A stretch of 64,000 bases of DNA from Halorhodospira halochloris (GTDB lineage Bacteria > Pseudomonadota > Gammaproteobacteria > Nitrococcales > Halorhodospiraceae), in NCBI RefSeq assembly GCF_002356555.2, contig NZ_AP017372.2:248001-312000 (forward strand), given 5' to 3'. A program made the position numbers and the translations under genes. The notes beneath the pieces were generated by a model. The model saw nothing but the letters and a program-made list of their open reading frames with translations, was not told where the DNA came from and did not search any database. Of the stretch, positions 44,510-53,724 are shown piece after piece. How positions within the stretch are numbered: position 1 is the stretch's first letter; each line of letters begins with the position of its first letter.

Positions 44510-46348
44510 TTATGACTCTCCCTTATCGGTTTGCTCGGTTTGCTGTCCCTTACCGGTTGGTCGTCCATTCTCGGCACTATCGTTTGTCTCCTCGGCTGTC
44601 TCATCGGCTGGGTCGCGCAGCGCTTCGAGCTCTTCGCGATGGTAGAACAGGCGGATTGCCTCGAGAAGTATCCATACCGCAAAGCCGAGGATTATGGCGC
44701 CGAGTGCGAATAGCAGCCACTGGGCATCAGCCTCACCGACCCCGGACCAGTCGAGGACTAATTGCTGGGTTAGAGCCCAGATCGTCATGGCTAACAGAAA
44801 GATCATCGGTACCAATGTAGGTAGGGGGTTGCGACCCTGGCGGAAGAGCCAGAGCGAGATGAGCATGAGGGTTATCCCAGCAAGGAGCTGATTAGATGTA
44901 CCGAATAGTGGCCAGAGCAGATAGCCTCCGGAGCCGACCCCTTGGCCGCCATCGGGGACAAGGGCGAGCAGGGCGGTCATGCCTATAGCCAGCGAGGTGC
45001 CGATGTGACGCCGGGTAAGATGATGGACCCGATACTCGTTGCCCAACTCACCGATTATATAGCGCAGCAAGCGCACAGCTGAATCAAGGGTGGTAGCGGC
45101 AAAGCAGACTATAATCAAGGCCACGATAGTTGCTGCGATCTCGCTCGGGATGCCAACACCGGAGGCCAGGACAGAGGCGCCCTCGACAAAGTTGCCGATG
45201 CCGACATCACCGGCCTTAGCGAAGCTTGAGTAGCTGTCGAGAAATTCGCTTTGGCTGGCGAAGACCGTAGCAACCGCAATGATCGCGATGAGCGCCAGGA
45301 TCCCTTCGCCCAGGGCTCCTAGGTAGCCGACAGTGCGGGCGTCAGGCTCCCGATCAAGCTGTTTGGAAGAGGTCCCGGAGGCGACAAGGCCGTGGAACCC
45401 GGAGATTGCCCCGCAGGCGATGGTGATAAAGAGCAGCGGGAACCATGAGGTCTCGGCGGCGTTGTTATAAATCGGTGCGGTGACCTGCGGCTGGGTCAGC
45501 AGCAAGCCGAGATAGAGGATAGCTAAGCCGACGATCAATTGCTGCGCGTTAATATAATCGCGGGGCTGGAGCAGCTTCCAGACCGGCAAGGTGCTGGCGA
45601 CATAGACATAACCGAGCAGTGCCAGGATCCAGATCAGGAAGCTCGCCGGAGTTGCCTCAAGACCGAAGACAAAGGTACTCGCGCCTTCGCCGCCGAACCA
45701 TCTGACCAAATCGATTTGTAGCCATTCGACGTAAGTCGTAACTACCGCAGTGCCATACATAAGCGCTAGCGCTATTATGGATGGCAGTAGCAAATTGCCG
45801 CCACGGCGCAGAACCTTGTAGCCGATCCAGATTGCAACCGGGATCTGGAGTATTACTGGGAGGACTGCAGAGGGGTTATTGATAAAGAGATTGGCAATGG
45901 CCCAGGCAAAAACCGCATTCACCATCAAAATCAATATGAGTATTATAAATAAAAATAATATCTTGGCGCGTCTGCCGATTATGCGGTTGGCCATGGTGCC
46001 GATTGATTGGCCACGGTGGCGGTTGGAGAGCACTAGGGCGCCGAAATCATGGACCCCGGCGGCGAAGACCGTGCCCAGGGCAACCCAGGCTAGAGCCGGT
46101 CCCCAGCCCCAGTAAATAGCAATGGCGGGGCCGATTATCGGGGCAGCACCGGCGACAGAGGTGAAGTGGTGCCCCCATAAGATCCACTTATTGGTGGGCA
46201 CAAAGTCAACACCATCGCGGTAACGGTGCGCCGGGGTGATAAAATTCGGATCGAGTCGATAGATGTGGTTGGCAAGGTAGCGTGAGTACCACAACCAGCC
46301 GAAGATGTATAGGGCTAGTGCAGCCATGGCCAACCAGATGGCGCTCAT
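44510..46348 (-). CDS. cstA: Carbon starvation CstA-family permease
   Basis: The 612-residue inner-membrane protein has about 16 hydrophobic segments and CstA landmarks (FVPTNKWILWGHHFTSVAGA, GVHDFGALVLSNRHRG, GLVASGTSSKQLD). CstA and its paralog BtsT are peptide or pyruvate transporters in E. coli. The ATG follows AAGGAG. It heads cstA - CC protein - ArsA ATPase. The cytosolic C-terminus is charged (ETAEETNDSAENGRP). Substrate (pyruvate or peptides) cannot be set from sequence. Confidence 0.93.
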   Translation of the reverse strand: MSAIWLAMAALALYIFGWLWYSRYLANHIYRLDPNFITPAHRYRDGVDFVPTNKWILWGHHFTSVAGAAPIIGPAIAIYWGWGPALAWVALGTVFAAGVHDFGALVLSNRHRGQSIGTMANRIIGRRAKILFLFIILILILMVNAVFAWAIANLFINNPSAVLPVILQIPVAIWIGYKVLRRGGNLLLPSIIALALMYGTAVVTTYVEWLQIDLVRWFGGEGASTFVFGLEATPASFLIWILALLGYVYVASTLPVWKLLQPRDYINAQQLIVGLAILYLGLLLTQPQVTAPIYNNAAETSWFPLLFITIACGAISGFHGLVASGTSSKQLDREPDARTVGYLGALGEGILALIAIIAVATVFASQSEFLDSYSSFAKAGDVGIGNFVEGASVLASGVGIPSEIAATIVALIIVCFAATTLDSAVRLLRYIIGELGNEYRVHHLTRRHIGTSLAIGMTALLALVPDGGQGVGSGGYLLWPLFGTSNQLLAGITLMLISLWLFRQGRNPLPTLVPMIFLLAMTIWALTQQLVLDWSGVGEADAQWLLFALGAIILGFAVWILLEAIRLFYHREELEALRDPADETAEETNDSAENGRPTGKGQQTEQTDKGES

Positions 46349-46513
46349 GAGCCTTACTCCTTAATATGTTTTCGTGACTGGATGACTGCTATCGCCTCGC
46401 TACCCCGACAACCTACAGCGTGGTTTACGGGGGCGAAATGCTAGCATCGCGCTAGATGCTAGCTTGTCGGGGAATCGTTGTCATGTCTGGTGGAGAGTTT
46501 TCTTGCCACACAG

Positions 46514-46662
46514 GGAACCTCTAAAACTTCGCCGGCGCCACCATCCGCCCCGGTGTGGAGGACGCCGTGAATCCATCCCTGGAGCCTTCATGGCGCCATC
46601 CCTGGCGCCAAGGCCTCCACACCGGGGCGGATGGTGGCGCCGGCGAAGTTTTAGAGGCCACC
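46514..46662 (+). mobile_element. Palindromic MITE-like element, copy H
   Basis: This full 149-bp forward class 1 copy has exact duplications CACAG at 46509-46513 and 46663-46667. Ends are GGAACCTCTAAAAC and GTTTTAGAGGCCACC. Unlike most copies it lies between divergent genes (cstA and uspA) and occupies nearly half of their shared upstream region, so it may affect promoters. Confidence 0.92.
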
Positions 46663-46686
46663 CACAGTTACATACTTGGAGGCAGC

Positions 46687-47124
46687 ATGAGCGAAATAGT
46701 AGTAGGGTTGGATGGCTCAGAGGGCTCGCAAAGGGCTCTGGAATGGGCGGTCGATGAAGCACGCCTGCGTTCAACCGGGGTGCGGGCAGTCTATGTCATT
46801 GACCGGCGCTACCTCGATTCGGAACTAGGGGTGCTCGTAGCTCAGCCGGCATCAGAGCTCGAGGCGGAGGCGCATGGCATCGTTGATCGGGCCATAGAAT
46901 CACTCTCCGCAGCTGACGATGTGGCGATCGACAAGCATGTTTTGCATGCCAAGGATCACGGAGTAGTAGGTACATTGCTCGACCAGATCGGCGCCGATGC
47001 GCAGCTATTGGTTGTTGGTAGCCGCGGGCATGGCGGTTTCGCCGGGCTGCTGCTCGGTTCGGTAAGCCATCAGATTCTTCAGCATGCCCCTTGTCCGGTA
47101 GTGGTAGTACCCTATCGACGCTAG
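46687..47124 (+). CDS. Universal stress protein (UspA family)
   Basis: The 145-residue single Usp domain begins MSEIVVGLDGSEGSQRAL. The ATP-binding signature is GSRGHGGFAGLLLGSVS followed by CPVVVVP near the end. The ATG at 46687 has GGAGG four bases upstream; an upstream in-frame extension would read through the mobile element and is rejected. Usp proteins accumulate under starvation and stress; no partner is indicated. Confidence 0.93.
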   Translation: MSEIVVGLDGSEGSQRALEWAVDEARLRSTGVRAVYVIDRRYLDSELGVLVAQPASELEAEAHGIVDRAIESLSAADDVAIDKHVLHAKDHGVVGTLLDQIGADAQLLVVGSRGHGGFAGLLLGSVSHQILQHAPCPVVVVPYRR

Positions 47125-47149
47125 CAGGAGGCTGGATGTTGCCGGCAGC

Positions 47150-47178
47150 AAAAAGGCTGCGCAGTTTATGCGCAGCCT
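47150..47178 (-). terminator. Intrinsic terminator of hsp20
   Basis: A perfect 10-bp stem AGGCTGCGCA / TGCGCAGCCT (47154-47163 and 47169-47178) is followed on the minus strand by TTTTT. It lies between the convergent uspA and hsp20 stops and ends hsp20 transcripts. Confidence 0.8.
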
Positions 47179-47239
47179 GGCAGAGGGGGTTATGTGAAGA
47201 TTTATACAGAGGAGAAGCAAAGGCACGGCTTGAGATTAG

Positions 47240-47698
47240 TCAGCTTGCCTGCTCAACCTTGATCCGCTTACCGGGTTGCTCCTCGCGCTTGGGTACGGCT
47301 ACCTCAAGCACGCCGTTGCGGCACCGCGCCTGGATGTTGTCCGCATCGACATTCTCCGGCAGAGTGAAGCGGCGGAAGAAGGTCCCGCGGACTCGCTCAA
47401 CCCTCTTCCAGTTGGGCCCATCCTCGGATTTATTATCTTCGCGGTACCCTTTGATGGTCAGCATACCGTTGTCCATGGCAACATCGATGTTCTCAGCGTC
47501 AACCCCAGGCAGGTCGACGTGGACGTGGTACGCCTTGTCGTCTTCAGCGATATCTACGGCGGGCATCCAGTTAGAGGCAGACTCGCCATTCTCCGATGGG
47601 GTTCCAAGCATGCCCTGGCTGCCTGCACTAAAGATCCGGTCCAGGTCGGTTTGTAATTGGCGTAAGGTATTAAGAGGATCATAACGCATCATAGCCAT
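47240..47698 (-). CDS. Small heat-shock protein, Hsp20 family
   Basis: The 152-residue alpha-crystallin-domain chaperone holds unfolding proteins. The N-terminus is MAMMRYDPLNTLRQLQ; the crystallin domain (about 42-140) contains VDLPGVDAENIDVAMDNGMLTI (in part) and ends with GVLEVAVPK; the tail is basic and Lys-rich. GGGAGG precedes the ATG. No sigma-32 promoter or obvious RNA thermometer was recognised upstream. Confidence 0.94.
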   Translation of the reverse strand: MAMMRYDPLNTLRQLQTDLDRIFSAGSQGMLGTPSENGESASNWMPAVDIAEDDKAYHVHVDLPGVDAENIDVAMDNGMLTIKGYREDNKSEDGPNWKRVERVRGTFFRRFTLPENVDADNIQARCRNGVLEVAVPKREEQPGKRIKVEQAS

Positions 47699-47798
47699 AG
47701 GTATTACCTCCCGAATAGGTATACTGTGCGTTATTAGGAGCGGAGCAGATCAGCTGAACTTGCCCTGCTCCTAACTTCATAGTTGGAGGCTAGTTTTC

Positions 47799-48674
47799 GT
47801 GTTTTCAAGTGGTGATAATAACTCTCAGCACAACTATTCTGCCGGGCTGCGCGGGCGTATTCAGTGGTTGGTGGAAACGCCCTGGTTCCAGAACACTATC
47901 ATCGTTCTTATCTGCATAAATGGTGTCACTCTTGGCCTAGTTACCTCGGATGACATCAAGGCCTGGGCCGGTGGCCTAATACCGCTTATCAACCAGGTTA
48001 TTATTGGCGTCTTTGTGGTCGAAGTGGCCCTGCGTATAGTGGCCTGGGGTCCGCGTTTCTTCCGCGGCCCGTGGAATTTGTTTGATTTCTTTGTGGTGGC
48101 GATAGCTCTGGTGCCTGATGGCGGGGCATATTCCGTGTTGCGTGCCTTACGCATCCTGCGCCTGCTGCGCTTGATCTCGCAGGTTGGCCGGTTGCGCATA
48201 ATAGTTGAGTCACTGCTGCGCGCCTTGCCCGGTATCGGTTGGATCGGTGTGCTGCTTCTGCTGGTCTACTATGTATTTGCGGTTATGGGCACGGAGCTCT
48301 ATGGCGAGAGTTTCCCAGAATTTTTCGGGACCGTTGGTTTGAGTATGTATACCCTATTCCAGGTAATGACCCTGGAGAGCTGGTCGGAGGCGATAGCTAG
48401 GCCGGTAATGGAGCAGTATGCCGGGGCTTGGTTCTATTTTGTAACATTTATCCTGGTATCTGCCTTTACCGTTCTCAACCTATTCATAGGTATTATCGTA
48501 AACAGTATGCAGTCGCTGCACTGGGAAGAGGAAGAAGAGAAGCGTATGGAATCAGAGGGCAAGGCGCATACTGAGCGGGAAGAGATGTTACATCAAATTA
48601 AAGAGATGAACGCTAAGATAGATCGCCTGGAGCGCAGGTTGAGTAATAACGGAGAGCGAGATGGAAGCGGTTAA
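47799..48674 (+). CDS. NaChBac-type voltage-gated sodium channel
   Basis: The 291-residue protein is a single six-helix voltage-gated channel subunit that should assemble as a tetramer. S4 carries regularly spaced arginines (LRALRILRLLRLISQVGRLR, about 107-126). The pore has TLESWSE (about 190-196), the LESW selectivity filter of bacterial sodium channels. The C-terminal tail is a coiled coil (IKEMNAKIDRLERRL). The GTG start follows GGAGG. Such channels are known from alkaliphiles and halophiles, in pH homeostasis and motility. The 3' end overlaps the copZ-like gene by 14 bp. Confidence 0.93.
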   Translation: MFSSGDNNSQHNYSAGLRGRIQWLVETPWFQNTIIVLICINGVTLGLVTSDDIKAWAGGLIPLINQVIIGVFVVEVALRIVAWGPRFFRGPWNLFDFFVVAIALVPDGGAYSVLRALRILRLLRLISQVGRLRIIVESLLRALPGIGWIGVLLLLVYYVFAVMGTELYGESFPEFFGTVGLSMYTLFQVMTLESWSEAIARPVMEQYAGAWFYFVTFILVSAFTVLNLFIGIIVNSMQSLHWEEEEEKRMESEGKAHTEREEMLHQIKEMNAKIDRLERRLSNNGERDGSG

Positions 48675-48873
48675 GATCCGTATTGAAGGCATGAGTTGTA
48701 GCCACTGCGAGGCCTCAGTGCGTGAGGTATTGGAGACCTTGCCGGGGGTTGAACAGGTGATAGAGGTAAGTGCCGAGGCGCAACAGGCGCAGGTCAAGGG
48801 ACGCCCTGATCCGGCACTGGTGGCGCAGCGCTTGGAGGAGATTGGATTCGCGGGCATGGTTACGGACGATTAG
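48661..48873 (+). CDS. copZ: CopZ-like heavy-metal-associated domain protein
   Basis: The 70-residue ferredoxin-fold metallochaperone has the binding loop GMSCSHCEASV. It most likely passes Cu(I) to the CopA ATPase encoded 240 bp downstream. The ATG lies within the end of the channel gene, so the two are translationally linked. The TAG stop adjoins mobile element copy I, whose likely duplicated GATTA ends at this stop codon. Confidence 0.9.
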   Translation: MEAVKIRIEGMSCSHCEASVREVLETLPGVEQVIEVSAEAQQAQVKGRPDPALVAQRLEEIGFAGMVTDD

Positions 48874-49023
48874 AAGGGACATCTAATAAACTCCCACCCT
48901 GGGCCTAGCTGCCCCGGTGTGGAGGTCATGGCGTCAGGGATGGCGCCATGAAGCCTCCAGGGGAGGATTCACGGCGTTCTCCACACCGGGGCAGCTAGGC
49001 TCGGGGGGGTTAGAGGCGCCCCA
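48873..49023 (-). mobile_element. Palindromic MITE-like element, copy I
   Basis: This 151-bp reverse-oriented copy has class 2 arms (GGGCCTAGCTG / CAGCTAGGCTC). The outer arms have decayed (ATCTAATAAACTCCC against GGGGGTTAGAGG). GATTA occurs at 48868-48872 and 49024-49028. It separates copZ from copA and is the only copy between co-directional genes. Confidence 0.87.
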
Positions 49024-49058
49024 GATTAACCAGAGTAACTAGAGTAACTAGAGTAATC
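49023..49058 (+). repeat. Four 9-bp tandem repeats upstream of copA
   Basis: The units are AGATTAACC, AGAGTAACT, AGAGTAACT and AGAGTAATC. They start at the edge of element copy I and lie about 57 bp before the copA start. They could be binding sites or simple slippage; no CueR-type operator is seen. Confidence 0.7.
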
Positions 49059-49114
49059 AGATGCTCTATATATGGGAAACAACAGGCCTAGACATTCCGG
49101 CCGAGGTGGGGTGA

Positions 49115-51355
49115 ATGGCTGAACAGAGCCTAGAATTGGTTATAGAGGGGATGACCTGCGCATCCTGTGTGGCACGGGTTGAGCGCATGGCTACCCGCCT
49201 GCCGGGCGTCCATTCGGCTTCGGTTAGTCTGCCTACCGAGCGGGCCACGATCAGCTTCGATCCGGCCCAGGTCGACAGTGAGCAGATAATCGAGGCGATA
49301 TCCAAGGGCGGCTTTAAAGCCACAGTCCGGCGCGATCAAGAGCGCTCCATGCCTGATTCAGCTCGGGAGCTGGGCTCTTTGTGGCGCGATTTATGGCTGG
49401 CAGTGGCGCTGACCATACCTTTGGTAGCCGTGGCCATGGGGCCGATGCTGCTGCCCGGACTAGACTCTGCCATGCAACAAGTTCTGGCGGAGAGGTCCTG
49501 GCTGTGGGTTGAGTGGCTATTGGTGACGCCGGTATTGCTCTGGGCTGGCAGAAGATTCTTTGCTCGGGGCGCACCAGCCCTATTGCGTCTCCACCCGGAG
49601 ATGAACTCGCTGGTAATGCTCGGCACCAGCGCCGCCTGGCTCTACTCAACCACGGTCTTGCTATGGCCAGAGCTCTTTCCCGAGCAAGCCCGCGGTGTCT
49701 ACTTCGAGGCGGTGGGGGTGATCATTACCCTGGTCTTGGTTGGTCGTTACTTTGAACTCAAGAGCAGGGGCCAGGCATCTCAGGCGATACGCCGCCTGCT
49801 CGAGCTACAGGTGCCAAGCGCGCGAGTGATCCGCCAGGGCCGCGAAGAAGAGGTTGAGGTCAAGCGGTTAGAGCCAGGCGATCAAGTCGTGGTGCGCCCG
49901 GGTGAACGGCTCCCGGTGGATGGCCGGATTATCGAGGGCTCAAGCTATATCGATGAGTCGATGGTAACCGGTGAACCGGTGCCGGTAGCGCGGGGGGTTG
50001 GCGATGAGGTGGTCGGCGGTACTGTCAATCGCAGCGGCTCGTTCACCTTTGCCGCCTCGCGTGTGGGCGCAGACACAGTGCTCGGCCAGATCGTGCGCAT
50101 GGTCGAGGGGGCGCAGGCCTCCAAGCCCCCCATCCAATCACTCGTCGATCGCGTTGCCGGCTGGGTGGTTTGGGCGGCCATAGCCTTGGCGATTGGGGCA
50201 GCGCTGAGTTGGTCGCTGCTCGGTTTCGGCATCGACCATGCGTTAGTGGTGGCAGCGGCAGTGCTGCTTATTGCCTGCCCTTGTGCCATGGGGCTGGCTA
50301 CGCCGATGGCGATAATGGTCGGCACTGGGCGTGGTGCCGAGCAGGGGATCCTGTTTCGGCGCGGGGCGGCCTTCCAGGCCTCTGCCGGGGTAAACGTCGT
50401 GGTCATGGATAAGACCGGGACGTTGACCGTGGGGCGGCCGGTGTTGACCGATATTGAGCCGGCGGATGGCTTTATGGCCGATGATGTACTGGTTCAGGCA
50501 GCGGCGGTGGAGGGGCGCAGCGAGCACCCTCTGGCTGAGGCCATAGTTGCCGCTGCCCACGCCCGCAATCTTGGCGTTGCCGAAGTAGCAGACTTTGCAG
50601 CTGTCCCGGGCTACGGGGTACAGGGTAAGGTCGATGGTGAAGAGATTGTGGTCGGAGCGCGCCGCTTTCTCAACCAGCTCCAGATAATGGTGCCGCGCGG
50701 TTTGCATGAGCGCGCTGCAGAACTCGCCAAGCAGGGTCGGACGCCGCTGTTTGTCGCCATAGGTGGCCGAGTGGCTGCCTTGCTCGCGGTTGCCGATCCG
50801 ATCAAAGAGGGCTCGAAGCCTGCCATAAATGCGCTGCACAGCATGGGGCTGCGCACCGTGATGTTGACCGGTGACGATCGTGAGACTGCTGATGCGGTGG
50901 CGCGCCAGATCGGCATCACTGAAGTCAAGGCCGATGTGCTGCCGGCTGATAAAGAGGCGGTTATTGGCGAAATGCAAAGTAAGGGGCTGCGGGTGGCGTT
51001 TGTCGGTGACGGTATCAATGATGCCCCCGCCCTGGCCCGGGCGGATGTCGGAGTAGCTGTAGGGACAGGCACCGATGTGGCCATTGAGGCCGGCGATGTG
51101 GTGATCATGGCCGGCGACCCGAGGAGCATGGCGCGGGGCCTCAGCTTGGCGCGACGGACTTTTCGCACCATCAGGCAAAATCTCTTTTGGGCATTTGTCT
51201 ACAACATAACCCTGATGCCAGTAGCCGCGGGGGTGCTCTACCCGCTGTGGGGAGTACTGCTATCGCCGATGATGGCGGCGGCGGCAATGAGCCTGTCAAG
51301 CCTGCTGGTGGTCTCTAACAGCCTGCGCCTGCGCCGCGTGGAGCTGGTCCGCTAG
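49115..51355 (+). CDS. copA: P1B-type copper-exporting ATPase CopA
   Basis: The 746-residue inner-membrane pump exports Cu(I). One N-terminal heavy-metal domain has GMTCASC (Cys15 and Cys18). The transmembrane metal site is [11 protein letters not shown] (about 387). The phosphorylation site is DKTGTLTVG (about 431), with [10 protein letters not shown] for nucleotide binding and [10 protein letters not shown] in the hinge. The last helix has [10 protein letters not shown] and [15 protein letters not shown], as in CopA. The ATG follows GAGGTGGGG. It forms a copper group with copZ. Confidence 0.95.
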   Translation: MAEQSLELVIEGMTCASCVARVERMATRLPGVHSASVSLPTERATISFDPAQVDSEQIIEAISKGGFKATVRRDQERSMPDSARELGSLWRDLWLAVALTIPLVAVAMGPMLLPGLDSAMQQVLAERSWLWVEWLLVTPVLLWAGRRFFARGAPALLRLHPEMNSLVMLGTSAAWLYSTTVLLWPELFPEQARGVYFEAVGVIITLVLVGRYFELKSRGQASQAIRRLLELQVPSARVIRQGREEEVEVKRLEPGDQVVVRPGERLPVDGRIIEGSSYIDESMVTGEPVPVARGVGDEVVGGTVNRSGSFTFAASRVGADTVLGQIVRMVEGAQASKPPIQSLVDRVAGWVVWAAIALAIGAALSWSLLGFGIDHALVVAAAVLLIACPCAMGLATPMAIMVGTGRGAEQGILFRRGAAFQASAGVNVVVMDKTGTLTVGRPVLTDIEPADGFMADDVLVQAAAVEGRSEHPLAEAIVAAAHARNLGVAEVADFAAVPGYGVQGKVDGEEIVVGARRFLNQLQIMVPRGLHERAAELAKQGRTPLFVAIGGRVAALLAVADPIKEGSKPAINALHSMGLRTVMLTGDDRETADAVARQIGITEVKADVLPADKEAVIGEMQSKGLRVAFVGDGINDAPALARADVGVAVGTGTDVAIEAGDVVIMAGDPRSMARGLSLARRTFRTIRQNLFWAFVYNITLMPVAAGVLYPLWGVLLSPMMAAAAMSLSSLLVVSNSLRLRRVELVR

Positions 51356-51373
51356 TGGGCCACTAGTGGCTTT

Positions 51374-53641
51374 CTAGTGGCTATTACGGGGGTCGCCACA
51401 ACAGCGCTTGTATTTTTTGCCGCTGCCGCATGGACACGGTTCGTTCCGGCCGACCTTGTTACTGCGCGCCGGCTGTTGTGGCCCCGGTTGCTGCGGCGGC
51501 TGCGTTGAGGGGGTTGAGAATGGTATTTGATCGAGCCGTGGCTCACCCTTCTCAGAAGCGTTAGCGGCCGTCCCAGCCGGCATCCCCATTGATCCTTGCT
51601 CATCATCATCGCTATCTATATCGCGGCGGAGCGTGCCGGCAAAGATGGCGATATCGCTAAAACTTTCATAGAAAGTAGTGTGGGCGAACTTGGCCATATT
51701 CTCGATGGTGGTCTTTTCATTATCCTCCTGGGCACCGCGGCAGACCCGCTCGGCCTTTTGGCGATCGGCGAAGATCTCCAGTGCCATCGTCGAAAAGCCA
51801 CACACTTCGGCTACTTCCATCTCCCAATTCTCTCTCTCTTGGCTGTTTTGAGGCATATCCTCTCGCGCCTCGTCCAGCCAATCGAGCAAGTGGCCAAAAC
51901 ATCTGCGGGCGGTCCTGAACCCGCGTGCCCACTGGCTCACCGGGGCATCAGGATGAAAGTTATCCATTGGCTCACTCTTGAGAGTGCACCCTTCGGGCAA
52001 TTCAGCAACGCCTTCAAAAACTTGCGAGTTGATGACGTTATAAAGTTGCAGTAGGTTGCCGATGATCTCGCTAAACTCTGCTTTATTCGCCGCCACACCA
52101 GCTTGGCTTTGGTCGTCCGGATTGAGCAGTGGGCCGAGCCACTCGCTGGGGGAGATGGGTTCCGGATGGGTGGCTATGGCGAAGAGGTAGCCGTGCAGAC
52201 CCATAAAGCCACTATCCCAGACGGCCTTGGCGTGTTCTCGGTTGTAAAAGCCCTCCAGGCTTTGGCGTAGCTTGTCAGGGATGTGCAGTGATTCCGGGCG
52301 CAGCGATGGGTCACTAAATGGATCGCCGTCGAGATCTTCGTCTAGCTTACTAGATCCAGAGCACCTGCAGCCTCTTTCATGGGCCTCCAGGGTAGCGCTA
52401 AGGATGCTATCGAAGATCGGGATTTTGCGCAGTTCGCGGCCATCCAGCAACGCCTTGCCAACGGCGGCAAAGCTCATCCAGGTATCCTGGTTCCAGCCCT
52501 GTTGCAGGGCTAATGCCGAGCGAAAGCAATGTTCTGCCCACCAGGGACGGCGATCAACGTCAAGGTGTCGGCGCAGCTCCAACTCGCGCTTATTCGGGCT
52601 GGAGTAGGCATCGATTATAGATGCGCTCTCTGGGTTGTCATCGAACCAGGTGTCGACAATCGGGAACTGCTCAGCCCATTTTGCACTCTGGTTGATCAGC
52701 CGGCCACGCTTTTGCGGGGTTAGTGACTCGAGCTTGTTATCGGGGTCTAATATATCAAGCCATTGGCGAGTGCTTATTGGTTCAGGGGCGATTTGCCCTT
52801 GCAGGGCAAAGATGGTTACCAGATCAATCAAACTGGCGGGCGGTGGTTCTTCGCTTTCGAGCTGACTGGCGAGGGCGTTGTTAAGCAAGGCAATGGCAAT
52901 ATCTGGGGTGGCTTCGCCGAGTGGCGAGTCGATCTGCAGAAGCTCCAGTTCTTCGCTTAGCTGCCGCTGGTCAAGGCCGCAAAGAGTCTCCACTGAGTAG
53001 AAGCCGCTGTCGACCTCCAGCTCAACTAAGCCGAGAAAGTGCTCACCCTCGTTGTGGCCCGTGATCGCTAGATGTTGTAAGGCGCCGCCCTCAGGTATTG
53101 AGAGATAGATACCGTCGACACTCGCTTGTTGCTCAAAGACCGGTTTTGCCGAGCTACCGTCGGTTGGGGCGTCATCGATTATGTCTGCGACTAACTCTGC
53201 ACATTCCTCGTCTGGCAGCCAATGGGCGATGATCGGCAGCCGTGCCCTGACGTAGGGGCTGAGGGTCTGATCTTGAGCATGGCTCAGGAAGCAGAGCAGA
53301 ACAATGTGACGTAACTCCCAGAGCGTGTCCAGGGCCCAATAGAGGGCCAAGCGCTGCCAAATATCCTCTTGGCGTGATGCAAGCCGCCACGCCATATCTA
53401 TGAATAGGTTCTTGGGGATCTCGGGGCCGTGATCCTCGATTGCTTCGTATAACTCAGCGACGCTTTCTGGGCGCGGGCTATCAATTTGTATCTCTAACTC
53501 AGCGGGCAGGTCAGAGGTTACGATCGAGAGCAGCCCATCAAGAACCTCTTCATCTTGCAGATCATCGTCTTCTACCAGTCGTCTGATTTGACTGTGAAAT
53601 GATATGCTCTCCTCGTACGGGGGATATTCGTGATCTTTCAT
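51374..53641 (-). CDS. Large SEC-C zinc-motif protein of unknown function
   Basis: The 755-residue acidic soluble protein ends with a SEC-C zinc-binding motif [15 protein letters not shown], preceded by a Pro/Gln-rich linker. The rest appears helical and repeat-like (many WxxxLA and LxxLL-type segments) and I recognise no catalytic motif. SEC-C tails occur on SecA and on many uncharacterised proteins, where they mediate binding. The TAG stop is 19 bp from the copA stop. It diverges from the yhaO-like gene, from which it is 84 bp away. Function is unknown. Confidence 0.75.
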   Translation of the reverse strand: MKDHEYPPYEESISFHSQIRRLVEDDDLQDEEVLDGLLSIVTSDLPAELEIQIDSPRPESVAELYEAIEDHGPEIPKNLFIDMAWRLASRQEDIWQRLALYWALDTLWELRHIVLLCFLSHAQDQTLSPYVRARLPIIAHWLPDEECAELVADIIDDAPTDGSSAKPVFEQQASVDGIYLSIPEGGALQHLAITGHNEGEHFLGLVELEVDSGFYSVETLCGLDQRQLSEELELLQIDSPLGEATPDIAIALLNNALASQLESEEPPPASLIDLVTIFALQGQIAPEPISTRQWLDILDPDNKLESLTPQKRGRLINQSAKWAEQFPIVDTWFDDNPESASIIDAYSSPNKRELELRRHLDVDRRPWWAEHCFRSALALQQGWNQDTWMSFAAVGKALLDGRELRKIPIFDSILSATLEAHERGCRCSGSSKLDEDLDGDPFSDPSLRPESLHIPDKLRQSLEGFYNREHAKAVWDSGFMGLHGYLFAIATHPEPISPSEWLGPLLNPDDQSQAGVAANKAEFSEIIGNLLQLYNVINSQVFEGVAELPEGCTLKSEPMDNFHPDAPVSQWARGFRTARRCFGHLLDWLDEAREDMPQNSQERENWEMEVAEVCGFSTMALEIFADRQKAERVCRGAQEDNEKTTIENMAKFAHTTFYESFSDIAIFAGTLRRDIDSDDDEQGSMGMPAGTAANASEKGEPRLDQIPFSTPSTQPPQQPGPQQPARSNKVGRNEPCPCGSGKKYKRCCGDPRNSH

Positions 53642-53724
53642 ACAAGTGCTCTCTTGGGCTACTTTAAATGGTTTAAAAACTTACGCGCCGAGAATAGCAA
53701 AGGCCTCACCCGGATGACTCTACT

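Noticed and set aside
46555-46686. N-terminal extension of the universal stress protein through a palindromic element
   Set aside because: The ATG at 46687 has a good ribosome-binding site and begins the Usp domain exactly; the extension is mobile-element sequence.
47091-47684. 197-residue plus-strand ORF opposite hsp20
   Set aside because: It overlaps the clear Hsp20 gene antisense, has no recognizable domain and runs through the hsp20 terminator.
47733-47776. Inverted repeat upstream of hsp20 as a terminator or RNA thermometer
   Set aside because: The GGAGC/GCTCC arms are short and far apart, no U-tract follows, and it does not cover the ribosome-binding site.
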